A stretch of DNA of 64,000 nt, taken from Lutibacter sp. (GTDB lineage Bacteria; Bacteroidota; Bacteroidia; Flavobacteriales; Flavobacteriaceae). A model generated the notes under the pieces. The model did not search any database. It was given only the letters and a program-made list of their open reading frames with translations, and was not told the origin of the DNA. Position numbers and translations under genes: made by a program. Each line of letters begins with the position of its first letter. Position 1 is the first letter of the stretch. Location: assembly GCA_027449025.1 (NCBI GenBank), contig DAIDMK010000007.1:1-64000 (forward strand), written 5' to 3'. Positions 52,289 to 59,957 of this stretch are shown here, piece by piece.

Positions 52289-53575
52289 ATGAAGGAAAAT
52301 CTACTACATTTTGTGTGGAAACTTAAATTGTTTTCAACTGTTCAATTAAAATCTACCAATGGTGATATTATTGAAATTATCTCCGCAGGAACTGCAAACT
52401 TAAATTCTGGTCCCGATTTTTTGAATGCCAAATTGGTGATAAACAATCAACTTTGGGTAGGAAATGTTGAAATTCATGTAAATTCATCCGATTGGTATTT
52501 ACACAACCATGAAATTGATGCAAATTATGATTCGGTGATTTTGCATGTTGTTTGGGAACATACTGTTGATGTTTTTAGAAAAACAAATGAGCCCATCGCC
52601 ACTTTGGAATTGAAAAATTATATTTCAAAGGAATTATTGAACAATTATGAGCAGCTTTTTAGCAAAAATAGGAACTGGATTAACTGTGAAAAAGATATTG
52701 CCAGCATTGATTCCTTTATTTTTAGCAATTGGCTTGAACGGCTTTATGTTGAAAGGCTGGAAAATAAGGCCTTACAAATTCAAAATGTTGTAGCAAGTTT
52801 AAATAACAATTGGGAAGTGGTATTATTTGTTTTATTGGCAAGGAATTTTGGGTTGAAAATAAATGCAGAGGCTTTTATGAATTTTGCGAATTCTTTTAAT
52901 TTTTCAATTGCAAGAAAAGTTTCTAATAATTTAAAACAGTTAGAAGCCTTGTTTTTTGGACAGGCAGGAATGCTTTCAGCTGATGATGAATCGGAATATT
53001 ATAAGGAACTAAAAAAGGAATATAATTTTTTGAAGGTGAAGTTTCAACTTACACCCATTTCAAGTGGCCAGATTCATTTTTTTAGGTTGCGGCCAAATAA
53101 TTTTCCTACAATTCGATTGTCGCAATTGGCTATGGTATATCATCACCATCAAAATTTATTTTCTAAAATTATTGAAACGGACGACATTCTGGAAATTTAT
53201 GAGTTGTTTGATTTGGCGACTTCCAACTATTGGGAAACGCATTATACTTTTGAAAATTCCTCGAAAAAAAGCATTAAAAAAATTACGAAACCATTTATTG
53301 ATTTGCTGTTGATAAATACCATTATTCCTTTGAAATTTATGTATTTAAAGAGTCTGGGCAAAAATGATTTAAGTGCTGTGCTTACTATAATAGCCAAAAT
53401 TAAGCCAGAAAAAAACGAAATTATTTCAAAATTTAACGAACTTAACATTAAAAGTAACTCCGCTTTTGAAACTCAGGCTTTGCTTCAACTTAAAAATGAA
53501 TATTGCAGCAAGCAATTATGCCTGAGTTGTGCAATTGGCAAAGAATTGCTAAAAGGGCAACTATTTTACCATTAA
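52289..53575 (+). CDS. DUF2851-family protein
   Basis: 428 residues, unknown function, typical of Bacteroidota. Diagnostic parts: LLHFVWKLKLFSTVQLKSTNGD, GTANLNSGPDFLNAKLVI, VGNVEIHVNSSDWYLHNH, DSVILHVVWEHT, RLRPNNFPTIRLSQLA and a C-terminal Cys pair CSKQLCLSCAIG. The N-terminal half has a nuclease-like look (GPDFxxAxL ... GxVEIH) that fits a PD-(D/E)XK fold, but this is a guess. Confidence 0.87.
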   Translation: MKENLLHFVWKLKLFSTVQLKSTNGDIIEIISAGTANLNSGPDFLNAKLVINNQLWVGNVEIHVNSSDWYLHNHEIDANYDSVILHVVWEHTVDVFRKTNEPIATLELKNYISKELLNNYEQLFSKNRNWINCEKDIASIDSFIFSNWLERLYVERLENKALQIQNVVASLNNNWEVVLFVLLARNFGLKINAEAFMNFANSFNFSIARKVSNNLKQLEALFFGQAGMLSADDESEYYKELKKEYNFLKVKFQLTPISSGQIHFFRLRPNNFPTIRLSQLAMVYHHHQNLFSKIIETDDILEIYELFDLATSNYWETHYTFENSSKKSIKKITKPFIDLLLINTIIPLKFMYLKSLGKNDLSAVLTIIAKIKPEKNEIISKFNELNIKSNSAFETQALLQLKNEYCSKQLCLSCAIGKELLKGQLFYH

Positions 53576-53637
53576 ATTTTTAAGAATAATCTTGAATTCA
53601 GATTTTTCATTCCATATAGGAATAGTAGTCTCATTTG

Positions 53638-53785
53638 CTAATTTATAACAAATTTTAAAGAAAGTTTGGCATCTTCAACACAACCCGACAAATCAGTAGT
53701 TTTTGGAATGTATTCATCTATAGGTGCATAATAAACAAGGCATTCATCGGCATGTTTTAATTCTGTGGTTTTGTTGTTGCTTTAA
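53638..53785 (-). pseudogene. Possible remnant of a gene 3' end
   Basis: The minus strand has an open frame of about 48 codons without a start codon: ...ELKHADECLVYYAPIDEYIP...DAKLSLKFVIN then TAG. It has protein-like composition and is preceded in frame by TAA. It lies between DUF2851 and the epimerase gene. I cannot name the family; chance open frame is possible. Confidence 0.3.
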
Positions 53786-53793
53786 AAACCAAC

Positions 53794-54714
53794 TCATAAC
53801 CCGCAATCCAAGATTACTTGCCATTCAAATTTTTCATCGGGTTCTATAACCTGCAACCCGTTTTTGTTGTTAAAACAATTTGGCGCACAAGTCATAGGTT
53901 CAATAGCAACAGAATCTCTTGTTGAGGGTGTATAAACTTGCAAGTAGCTTTTTTTAGTTTTTGAAGAAAAATTTAAGTCAATTTTATATGTTTCACATTT
54001 AAAAGTAACTTGAGGCTTGTTCGTTATAAAACAATCGTCTAAAAAAGTAGTTTTAATTAACAAGGGCGTTTTAAATTTCAACGGAATTTCATGCTGTGGA
54101 ATCATTTTGTTGTCTAAATCATACTGGGTTTCAGCCTCAAAATTTAGGGAACTTGTGTTTAAATTATTTGTTTTAAAATATGGATGCCATCCAATTCCGA
54201 AGGGAAAAGAATTTTTGCCATGATTAACAACTTGAAAATTAATGGTCATTTTTTCTTTTGAAAACATATAAATAACTTTTATTTGGTAGGGAAAAGGAAA
54301 GCCTTTTGTTTTTCCTTCATCAGTATAATAAAGTGTCACAATTGCGCTGTTTTCTGATGTTTCTATATTTTTAATTGAAAACTGCTTGTCGTAAATATGG
54401 CCGTGAAGCGCATTGTTTAATGCAGTTTCATTACAATCCAATTCGTATTTCGTTTGGTTGAATTCATATCTTCCTTGTGAAATTCTGTTTGGAAAAGGAA
54501 ATAAGAAAGCAGATTTAAAAGTATTTTTATAATCATTTAAACCTTTAGCGGCATTTGAAATTCCATTGATAATATCAGTGTTATTCAATGATAATTTTTG
54601 CAGTGAAGCACCTAAATTTGGATATATGGTGCTGTGAAATTTCAAAGTTTCATTTTTAATGACAATTTGATTTAACAGCGGATTTTGATTTTTTAAAATT
54701 TCAACGGTATACAT
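53794..54714 (-). CDS. Aldose 1-epimerase-family protein
   Basis: 306 residues of the GalM/YeaD fold: LGASLQKLSLNNTDIINGI, FLFPFPNRISQGRYEFNQTKYEL, NALHGHIYDKQF (catalytic His region), FGIGWHPYFK and SVAIEPMTCAPNCFNN (catalytic Glu). Interconverts anomers of an aldose or sugar phosphate. It begins 4 bp after the small Arc-like gene, in an operon with it and the PH-like protein. Confidence 0.88.
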   Translation of the reverse strand: MYTVEILKNQNPLLNQIVIKNETLKFHSTIYPNLGASLQKLSLNNTDIINGISNAAKGLNDYKNTFKSAFLFPFPNRISQGRYEFNQTKYELDCNETALNNALHGHIYDKQFSIKNIETSENSAIVTLYYTDEGKTKGFPFPYQIKVIYMFSKEKMTINFQVVNHGKNSFPFGIGWHPYFKTNNLNTSSLNFEAETQYDLDNKMIPQHEIPLKFKTPLLIKTTFLDDCFITNKPQVTFKCETYKIDLNFSSKTKKSYLQVYTPSTRDSVAIEPMTCAPNCFNNKNGLQVIEPDEKFEWQVILDCGL

Positions 54715-54718
54715 TTAT

Positions 54719-54886
54719 TTATGTTTTCGGATTTTGATTTTTAGGCAATCGTTTTGCATCTTTCAGGCTTTTGTTGAGCATCCATTCCAATTGTCCGTTA
54801 GTAGAACGGAACTCATCTGCAGCCCATTTTTCAATAGCTTTTAGCATATCTTCATCTATTCTTAATGCAAATGCTTTTTTTGACAT
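54719..54886 (-). CDS. Small Arc/ribbon-helix-helix-like protein
   Basis: 55 residues, MSKKAFALRIDEDMLKAIEK then WAADEFRSTNGQLEWMLNKS and a basic tail. The pattern of a strand (KAFALRID) plus two helices fits an Arc-type DNA-binding domain. It lies with 3-4 bp gaps between the PH-like and epimerase genes, so it is clearly part of that operon and might regulate it. Confidence 0.8.
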   Translation of the reverse strand: MSKKAFALRIDEDMLKAIEKWAADEFRSTNGQLEWMLNKSLKDAKRLPKNQNPKT

Positions 54887-54889
54887 ATT

Positions 54890-55411
54890 TTATTTCTTTT
54901 GAGAATTTATCATTTCATTTTTGTCCCGATAGGTTTCAAGAGTTCTTTGGATTTCTTCCTTTTTTTGTGTTCCAATTAAAATTTTCTTTCCGTTCAGCAA
55001 TTCCAACTGAAGTCCTATGGCTCCTTTTACAGTAAATGATTTTCCCTTACTTTTTCTAAAACTGAATTTTAAACCCCAACCACCATATTCAAAAATGGCG
55101 TTATAATTTCGAACATAGCATTTTGAAATTGAATCCCAAGGCAAAAACCGATAAGAGAAATGAAAGGGTAAATACTGATAATAAACACCTTTTTCATCTA
55201 TTCTGGTTTTTAGTTTGAAAAAATTGAACAGCACAAATATGAATATAAGAATAAAAACGCCTCCTGTATTGCTAAGTATTTCTAAAAAGCTTCCTTGTGA
55301 AATAGCTTCCCAATCTTTTACTATGGGTATGGTAACCATAATAAAAGTAATTGCAATAACAATATATAGCCAAGATTGTGTGAACTTTTGTTCTTCAATA
55401 AATATTTTCAT
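54890..55411 (-). CDS. Membrane protein with PH-like domain
   Basis: 173 residues: two N-terminal membrane helices (SWLYIVIAITFIMVTIPIV and GGVFILIFIFVLFNFF), then a domain like bacterial PH (TRIDEKGVYYQYLPFHFSYRFLPWDSISKCYVRNYNAIFEYGGWGLKFS ... LQLELLNGKKILIGTQKKEEI). Unknown function. The start codon is the terminal ATG of a tandem leader repeat, each unit of which also carries a short open frame. Confidence 0.82.
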   Translation of the reverse strand: MKIFIEEQKFTQSWLYIVIAITFIMVTIPIVKDWEAISQGSFLEILSNTGGVFILIFIFVLFNFFKLKTRIDEKGVYYQYLPFHFSYRFLPWDSISKCYVRNYNAIFEYGGWGLKFSFRKSKGKSFTVKGAIGLQLELLNGKKILIGTQKKEEIQRTLETYRDKNEMINSQKK

Positions 55412-55585
55412 CTGTTTACATTTTATTTTTTATTGGTACAGCTGCAGTTCGCCATTAATCATTCCTCTTTGTATCAAAATTTGCAATGCTCGTTTCATCT
55501 GTTTACATTTTATTTTTTATTGGTACAGCTGCAGTTCGCCATTAATCATTCCTCTTTGTATCAAAATTTGTAACGCTCGTTTCAT
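55409..55585 (-). repeat. Two tandem leader-repeat units (copies E1, E2)
   Basis: The ATGs at 55585, 55498 and 55411 (minus strand) are 87 bp apart. Each unit begins ATGAAACGAGC and contains a 22-codon frame (MKRALQILIQRG ... ending LYQ, TAA), 18 bases before the next ATG. The units differ only at GCA TTG against GCG TTA, both synonymous (Ala, Leu). The third ATG starts the PH-like gene. CTGT/ACAG pairing is kept but the hairpin is altered (AACTGCAGCTGTAC). Confidence 0.85.
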
Positions 55586-55649
55586 TTTAGCATATTTTAA
55601 GTTGGTTTTTTTGAACTGGGTAATTGCTATTTAGTTTAAAAACTGGTCA

Positions 55650-55817
55650 TCAATATTTGTTTTTATCCCGCTCAAATATCACTTTTGAAAAATCGCCGTG
55701 GCCGTTGCTTAAAGCGCTAACAACTTTCCAACCTTCTCTAGCGTATTGGTTAAGTGTGTCTTCAAAAAAGACATCTTTTTTCCAAAATCCTTTTGATATA
55801 ATTTTATATTCCTTCAT
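55650..55817 (-). CDS. DUF4177-like small protein
   Basis: 55 residues, beginning MKEYKIISKGFWKKDVFFED, with LNQYAREGWKVVSALSN, the typical DUF4177 helix and strand. Unknown function. It lies upstream of the tandem leader repeats on the same strand. Confidence 0.78.
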   Translation of the reverse strand: MKEYKIISKGFWKKDVFFEDTLNQYAREGWKVVSALSNGHGDFSKVIFERDKNKY

Positions 55818-55902
55818 CGTTGTAAAATTAATTACTAAAAAATTATTTTCGAAACTGCCATATAAACTATGATAGTGACATAAACTAAAATGGAAATCAT
55901 TA

Positions 55903-56760
55903 TCAATGGTTTAAAGTTCCTGTGTTTACTATAGGTGTAGCATCTTTATCGGAACAAAGCACCACCATTAAATTACTCACCATCGCTGCTTTTCGCTCTT
56001 CATCCAAGTCAACAATATTATTTTTGCTAAGTTTTAGAATCGCCATTTCCACCATACTTACGGCGCCTTCCACTATTTTATGGCGTGCTGCAATAATTGC
56101 TGTTGCTTGCTGGCGTTTTAACATGGCGCTTGCAATTTCCTGGGCGTAGGCCAAATAGCCAATTCGTGCTTCCAGAACCTCAATGCCGGCCATATCCAAA
56201 CGTTCAGACAACTCTTTTTCTAAAGCCACACTCACTTCATTTACGCTGGCTCTCAACGTAATTTCTTCTTCTTTATCATCATCTTCAAAATTGTCGTAAG
56301 GATACAAACTCGCCAATTTACGAACAGCAGCATCCGATTGCACACGAACAAAATTTTCGTAATTATCTACATCAAAAGCGGCTTTGTAGGTGTCTTTTAC
56401 TTTCCAAACCAAAATAGTGCTAATCATAATCGGATTTCCTAATTTGTCATTAACCTTTACGCGCTCGCTGTCGAAATTGCAAGCCCTTAATGAAACTCCT
56501 TTTTTAAGATACAAAGGATTTCCCCAATAAAATCCGTTTTCTTTTACTGTTCCAATATATTTTCCGAAAAGCAGAATCACTTTCGAAGTGTTCGGATTTA
56601 CCAAAAAGAATCCTGGAAGAATGATAATTGCCATAAAAATGGCTAAGGCAAACCAATCAGAAATATTGGCAATGCCGTAAATGCCCGCAGTGCCAAAGGC
56701 AAGAAACAGGAATAGCATAATGTATCCATTTGATACTGTAATAATTTTTTCTAGTGTCAT
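55903..56760 (-). CDS. SPFH/band-7 domain protein
   Basis: 285 residues from ATG 56760 (MTLEKIITVSNGY). Two hydrophobic segments (YIMLFLFLAFGTAGIYGI and LAIFMAIIILPGFFLV), then the SPFH domain (NTSKVILLFGKYIGTVKENGFYWGNPL, LVWKVKDTYKAAFDVDNYENFVRVQSDAAVRKLAS) and a helical oligomerisation part (LEARIGYLAYAQEIASAMLKRQQATAIIAARHKIVEGAVSMVE). Forms membrane microdomain scaffolds; the partner is unknown. Confidence 0.88.
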   Translation of the reverse strand: MTLEKIITVSNGYIMLFLFLAFGTAGIYGIANISDWFALAIFMAIIILPGFFLVNPNTSKVILLFGKYIGTVKENGFYWGNPLYLKKGVSLRACNFDSERVKVNDKLGNPIMISTILVWKVKDTYKAAFDVDNYENFVRVQSDAAVRKLASLYPYDNFEDDDKEEEITLRASVNEVSVALEKELSERLDMAGIEVLEARIGYLAYAQEIASAMLKRQQATAIIAARHKIVEGAVSMVEMAILKLSKNNIVDLDEERKAAMVSNLMVVLCSDKDATPIVNTGTLNH

Positions 56761-56872
56761 GATTGTAGTTTTAGTTGATATTAAAATGATATCATAAAGA
56801 TATAAAATATTTTTTAATCTTTCCAAATTTTTTACCCGCTTTATTTTTTATCTTAGCCAAAAATTAAATAAG

Positions 56873-57667
56873 ATGAAATTTATAAGATTAAGCTTTATTT
56901 TAACGCTATTTTTGGTGATTACTGCACAATTATTTGCCCACAATACTAATCCAGATTGGGGAAAAACCGGTCATAGAACCATTGGCGAAATCGCTGATGA
57001 TTACACAAAGAGCAAAACAAAACGTAAAATTGCCGAAATTTTGGACGGACAAAGTTTGGCCTTGGTTTCAACTTTTGGAGACGACATAAAATCCGACAAG
57101 CGTTATAGAAATTTTAGTGTGATGCATTATGTAAATATGCCTTTCGGTGTAAAATATGAAGATTCTGAAAAAAATAGTGAAGGTGATTTGGTTACAGGAA
57201 TTGAAAAATGCAAAGCTGTTATTTTGGATAAAAATGTCACCAAAGAAGATAAGGCCTTCTATTTGAAATTATTGGTTCATTTTATAGGTGATTTACACCA
57301 GCCGATGCACGTGGGAAGGGCAGAAGACAAAGGCGGAAACGACATCCAGTTGCAGTGGTTTGGGAGTGGTACCAATTTACATTCAGTTTGGGATTCAAAA
57401 ATGATTGATGGTTTTGAGATGACTTATACCGAACTGGCAAACAATTCGAATAAAATTTCTAAAGAACAAGTGAAATTTTTACAAAAAGGCACTATTGTGG
57501 ATTGGGTTAATGAAACACAAACTTACGCAGTGAAAGCATATGCCTCCGTTGAAGTTGGCGATAAATTAAGTTATAACTATTCTTATGAAAATTTTGAAAT
57601 TGTTCGTTCACAACTTCAAAAGGGAGGAATTCGTTTGGCAAAAGTATTGGATGATTTGTTTTTATAA
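56873..57667 (+). CDS. S1/P1-type nuclease
   Basis: 264 residues with a signal peptide to ~22. Mature N-terminus HNTNPDWGKTGHRTIGEIAD supplies the tri-zinc ligands Trp29 and His34; further ligands are in NFSVMHYVN, LVHFIGDLHQPMHVGRAEDKGGNDI and LHSVWDSKMI. A secreted zinc endonuclease of single-stranded nucleic acids, probably for phosphate or nucleotide scavenging. Confidence 0.92.
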   Translation: MKFIRLSFILTLFLVITAQLFAHNTNPDWGKTGHRTIGEIADDYTKSKTKRKIAEILDGQSLALVSTFGDDIKSDKRYRNFSVMHYVNMPFGVKYEDSEKNSEGDLVTGIEKCKAVILDKNVTKEDKAFYLKLLVHFIGDLHQPMHVGRAEDKGGNDIQLQWFGSGTNLHSVWDSKMIDGFEMTYTELANNSNKISKEQVKFLQKGTIVDWVNETQTYAVKAYASVEVGDKLSYNYSYENFEIVRSQLQKGGIRLAKVLDDLFL

Positions 57668-57751
57668 GAACCCTGAAAGGGAGGTTGATTTGTTATAATA
57701 GAATATTTTTTACGGATTGAACTTCCGACTTCGGACTTGAACTTTTTCCTT

Positions 57752-58651
57752 TCAACTGCTATAGTTCCACCAGCGTCTTTGCTCCCTTAAAAGCAAAGAT
57801 TCAAATTTGTGTGGAATGGCTATTTTTAAGTTGATTTCTTCTGAAGTTTTTGGATGCAGAAATAAATTTTCTTGGGCGCATAAAAATAGTCCTTTGCCTT
57901 TATGAAGCATTTTTTCATCTACATATAATTTATCTCCAAAAATAGGATGGCCAATACTTGCTAAATGAATCCGTATTTGATGCGTCCTTCCAGTTTTTGG
58001 GGATACGTTTAAAAGACTTAGATGTTTGTATTTTAAGGAATTTACGACAGTGACAACTTTAAAATCAGTTTCTGCAATTTTGTCTTCAATCGGCGTGTTT
58101 ATTTTTCCGTTTGTAGGTATTTCGCCAATCACAATTGCGCAATATTTTTTTTGAATGGTATGATTTTTAAACTGGTTTCCCAATGCAATTTGTGCCGTTT
58201 TCGTTTTGGCAATCAACAATATACCCGAAGTCTGGTTATCCAATCTGTGCACTGGTGTTGGCCAAGGAAGCGCATCGGACTCTGAACTTTTTTCTAAATT
58301 AAAGGGCAAAGCATTGTAAATTGTTTTGTAGGCGTTTCCGCTTACTGAAAATCCGGCAGGTTTATGAATCGCTGCCATATGGTTATCTTCAAACAATACT
58401 TTTAAATGAAGTTCAAATACTTTTGGTTGTGATTGTGGCGTTTCCAATAAATCGATTACCTGACCAAATTGCACATAGGTTCCTGTTTGGGCAATTTCGC
58501 CGTTGATTAGCACTTGTCCGCGTTTGATGGCTTTTTTTATGCCGGCGTTTGATGGAATAAAATCGTAAAAAATTGCTGGCGCATAATTTTGCAGTCGAAT
58601 ATTTTCAATACCATTTGGGACAATATGTGAATGAAGCGTATCGATGATTTT
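57752..58651 (-). CDS. RluA-family pseudouridine synthase without an evident start codon
   Basis: The catalytic domain is clear: LEDNHMAAIHKPAGFSVSGN-type FEDNHMAAIHKPAGFSV, VHRLDNQTSGILLIAKT (catalytic Asp), KKYCAIVIGEIP, SPKTGRTHQIRIHLASIGHPIFGDKLY. The frame extends in register through an S4-like region (GIKKAIKRGQVLINGEIAQ) up to KIIDTLHSHIVPNG, where homologues as I recall start with MKII; here the codon before AAA is TCC and the next upstream codons lead to TAA. GTG 58513 would give a 253-residue protein lacking most of the S4 part. Either a non-AUG start, a shorter protein, or early decay. Confidence 0.75.
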   Translation of the reverse strand, partial: KIIDTLHSHIVPNGIENIRLQNYAPAIFYDFIPSNAGIKKAIKRGQVLINGEIAQTGTYVQFGQVIDLLETPQSQPKVFELHLKVLFEDNHMAAIHKPAGFSVSGNAYKTIYNALPFNLEKSSESDALPWPTPVHRLDNQTSGILLIAKTKTAQIALGNQFKNHTIQKKYCAIVIGEIPTNGKINTPIEDKIAETDFKVVTVVNSLKYKHLSLLNVSPKTGRTHQIRIHLASIGHPIFGDKLYVDEKMLHKGKGLFLCAQENLFLHPKTSEEINLKIAIPHKFESLLLREQRRWWNYSS

Positions 58652-58690
58652 GGATTTACGATTTAGGATTTACGATTTTTGGGTCGGATT
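58651..58690. repeat. Low-complexity tandem repeat at the RluA-like 5' end
   Basis: Two and a half copies of a GGATTTACGATTTA-type unit (14 bp), directly where the start codon of the RluA-family gene should be. A similar low-complexity stretch (ACTTCCGACTTCGGACTTG) lies beyond the gene's 3' end at about 57722-57742. Confidence 0.7.
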
Positions 58691-58725
58691 ATTTAGGATG
58701 GAAACTTTCAAGCTTACAACTTTGT

Positions 58726-59109
58726 TTATAACAATTGTTTATTCTTAAGAAGTTGCATAATTTCACGATAATCGAAAGCCAAATTTAATTTTGATGCTTC
58801 ATCAAACGAAAACCAGTTGTAATTTAATACTTCAAGTTCCTGAATTTTTATTTCACCAGTCCAATTTCCCAAAAACCGATAATATTTCCTGTCTTGCCAA
58901 ATGCCGGTTTTAATAATTTTAGTTGGCGTAAAATCTAAGTTGCATTCTTCTTTAACTTCCCGAATCACATTTTGCTCTGCGGTTTCGCCAACTTCAGCTC
59001 TTCCTCCAGGGCAACCCCAAAATTCTGGATAATTTTCTGTGTAATGCGAGCGTTGCAACAACAATATTTTTTTGTCTTGTAAAATAATGCCAGATGCTGC
59101 TAAAATCAT
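58726..59109 (-). CDS. Nudix hydrolase
   Basis: 127 residues from ATG 59109 (MILAASGIILQDKKILLLQR). Nudix box GGRAEVGETAEQNVIREVKEE is complete, with the REVKEE metal-binding core; the protein ends LLKNKQLL. MutT-like in size; substrate not evident. It begins 8 bp after the stop of the secreted protein gene, so the two are co-transcribed. Confidence 0.88.
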   Translation of the reverse strand: MILAASGIILQDKKILLLQRSHYTENYPEFWGCPGGRAEVGETAEQNVIREVKEECNLDFTPTKIIKTGIWQDRKYYRFLGNWTGEIKIQELEVLNYNWFSFDEASKLNLAFDYREIMQLLKNKQLL

Positions 59110-59116
59110 AAAATAT

Positions 59117-59818
59117 TTATTTTTTAATGATGCCAAGTGTTGCAATTTCTCCGGTTGCTAAATTCCATTCTTTAGATGAAATTATATTTCCCAGAGCGTC
59201 GTAAACAATCATTTCGGCAGTGTTAGGACCAGAATATCCTTGATTTAAGGCTTGGAAATCTATTCTGTTATACCCTTCTTCTAAATTGAGATACACCACA
59301 AAATAATTTCTTTTCAATCCGATGTTTGCGCTCACAATTGTATTGTTTAAGAAAATCTGAATTCGGTCTCCATCAACCAAACCAAAGTCCCTACACTCAA
59401 TTTTAACTGATTTTGTGCTGCTTCTAACGGTACCCAAACTAAAATTACTTTCCAGCTTTTTATGGGTTACATCTTGACCTTTCCAATATTTTAAACCTAC
59501 AATGTCTTTGTCTTCAGGCAAGGTTTCCATCAAGAAATTGTAATTTTTTGAATTGGATTTGTTTTGTTCCAAATTTTTATCAATGGCACTTGTGTTTAAT
59601 TTTTCATCAATTTTAAAATTAAAATTGGGAACAGTTGGCGCTGTTTTTGTATTTTCGAAAGTGGCTTTTATGGGCGTTTTACTTTTAAGGGCGCCGGCTT
59701 GATTGTCCATTTTTGTTGGAGGAATCACGGCTTTTCCAGAATCAGTTTGTGAAAATAAACTTATCGAGAAACAACTAATGAAAAGTGATAAGATTGTTAT
59801 TTTTATTGAGTTGTTCAT
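59117..59818 (-). CDS. Secreted protein of unknown function
   Basis: 233 residues from ATG 59818 (MNNSIKITILSLFISCFSIS, signal peptide ending LFSQ). A low-complexity, lysine/asparagine-rich region (~25-90) is followed by a beta-rich C-terminal domain (SVKIECRDFGLVDGDRIQIF ... GYNRIDFQALNQGYSGPNTAEMIVYD) resembling a secreted beta-sandwich module. I do not recognise a named family. Confidence 0.75.
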   Translation of the reverse strand: MNNSIKITILSLFISCFSISLFSQTDSGKAVIPPTKMDNQAGALKSKTPIKATFENTKTAPTVPNFNFKIDEKLNTSAIDKNLEQNKSNSKNYNFLMETLPEDKDIVGLKYWKGQDVTHKKLESNFSLGTVRSSTKSVKIECRDFGLVDGDRIQIFLNNTIVSANIGLKRNYFVVYLNLEEGYNRIDFQALNQGYSGPNTAEMIVYDALGNIISSKEWNLATGEIATLGIIKK

Positions 59819-59894
59819 TTTCAGTTTTAATTTCATAGATAGCTGCAAAAAAAATGCCATGTATTACGGCGTCTTAATTTGCCGATAAAAGTAA

Positions 59895-59924
59895 TAAAAA
59901 ATGCCCCAATAACTATTGAGGCAT
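59895..59924 (-). terminator. Terminator after htpG
   Basis: ATGCCCCAATA (59901-59911) and TATTGAGGCAT (59914-59924) pair with one mismatch around a two-base loop; on the minus strand the stem is followed by TTTTTTATTAC. Confidence 0.75.
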
Positions 59925-59957
59925 GCTACTAATTGTTTGTTAAACTATTTTTGACTG

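Noticed and set aside
15470..55585. CRISPR array
   Set aside because: The repeated units are 87-90 bp, only singly or doubly tandem, dispersed on both strands, with no spacers and no cas genes.
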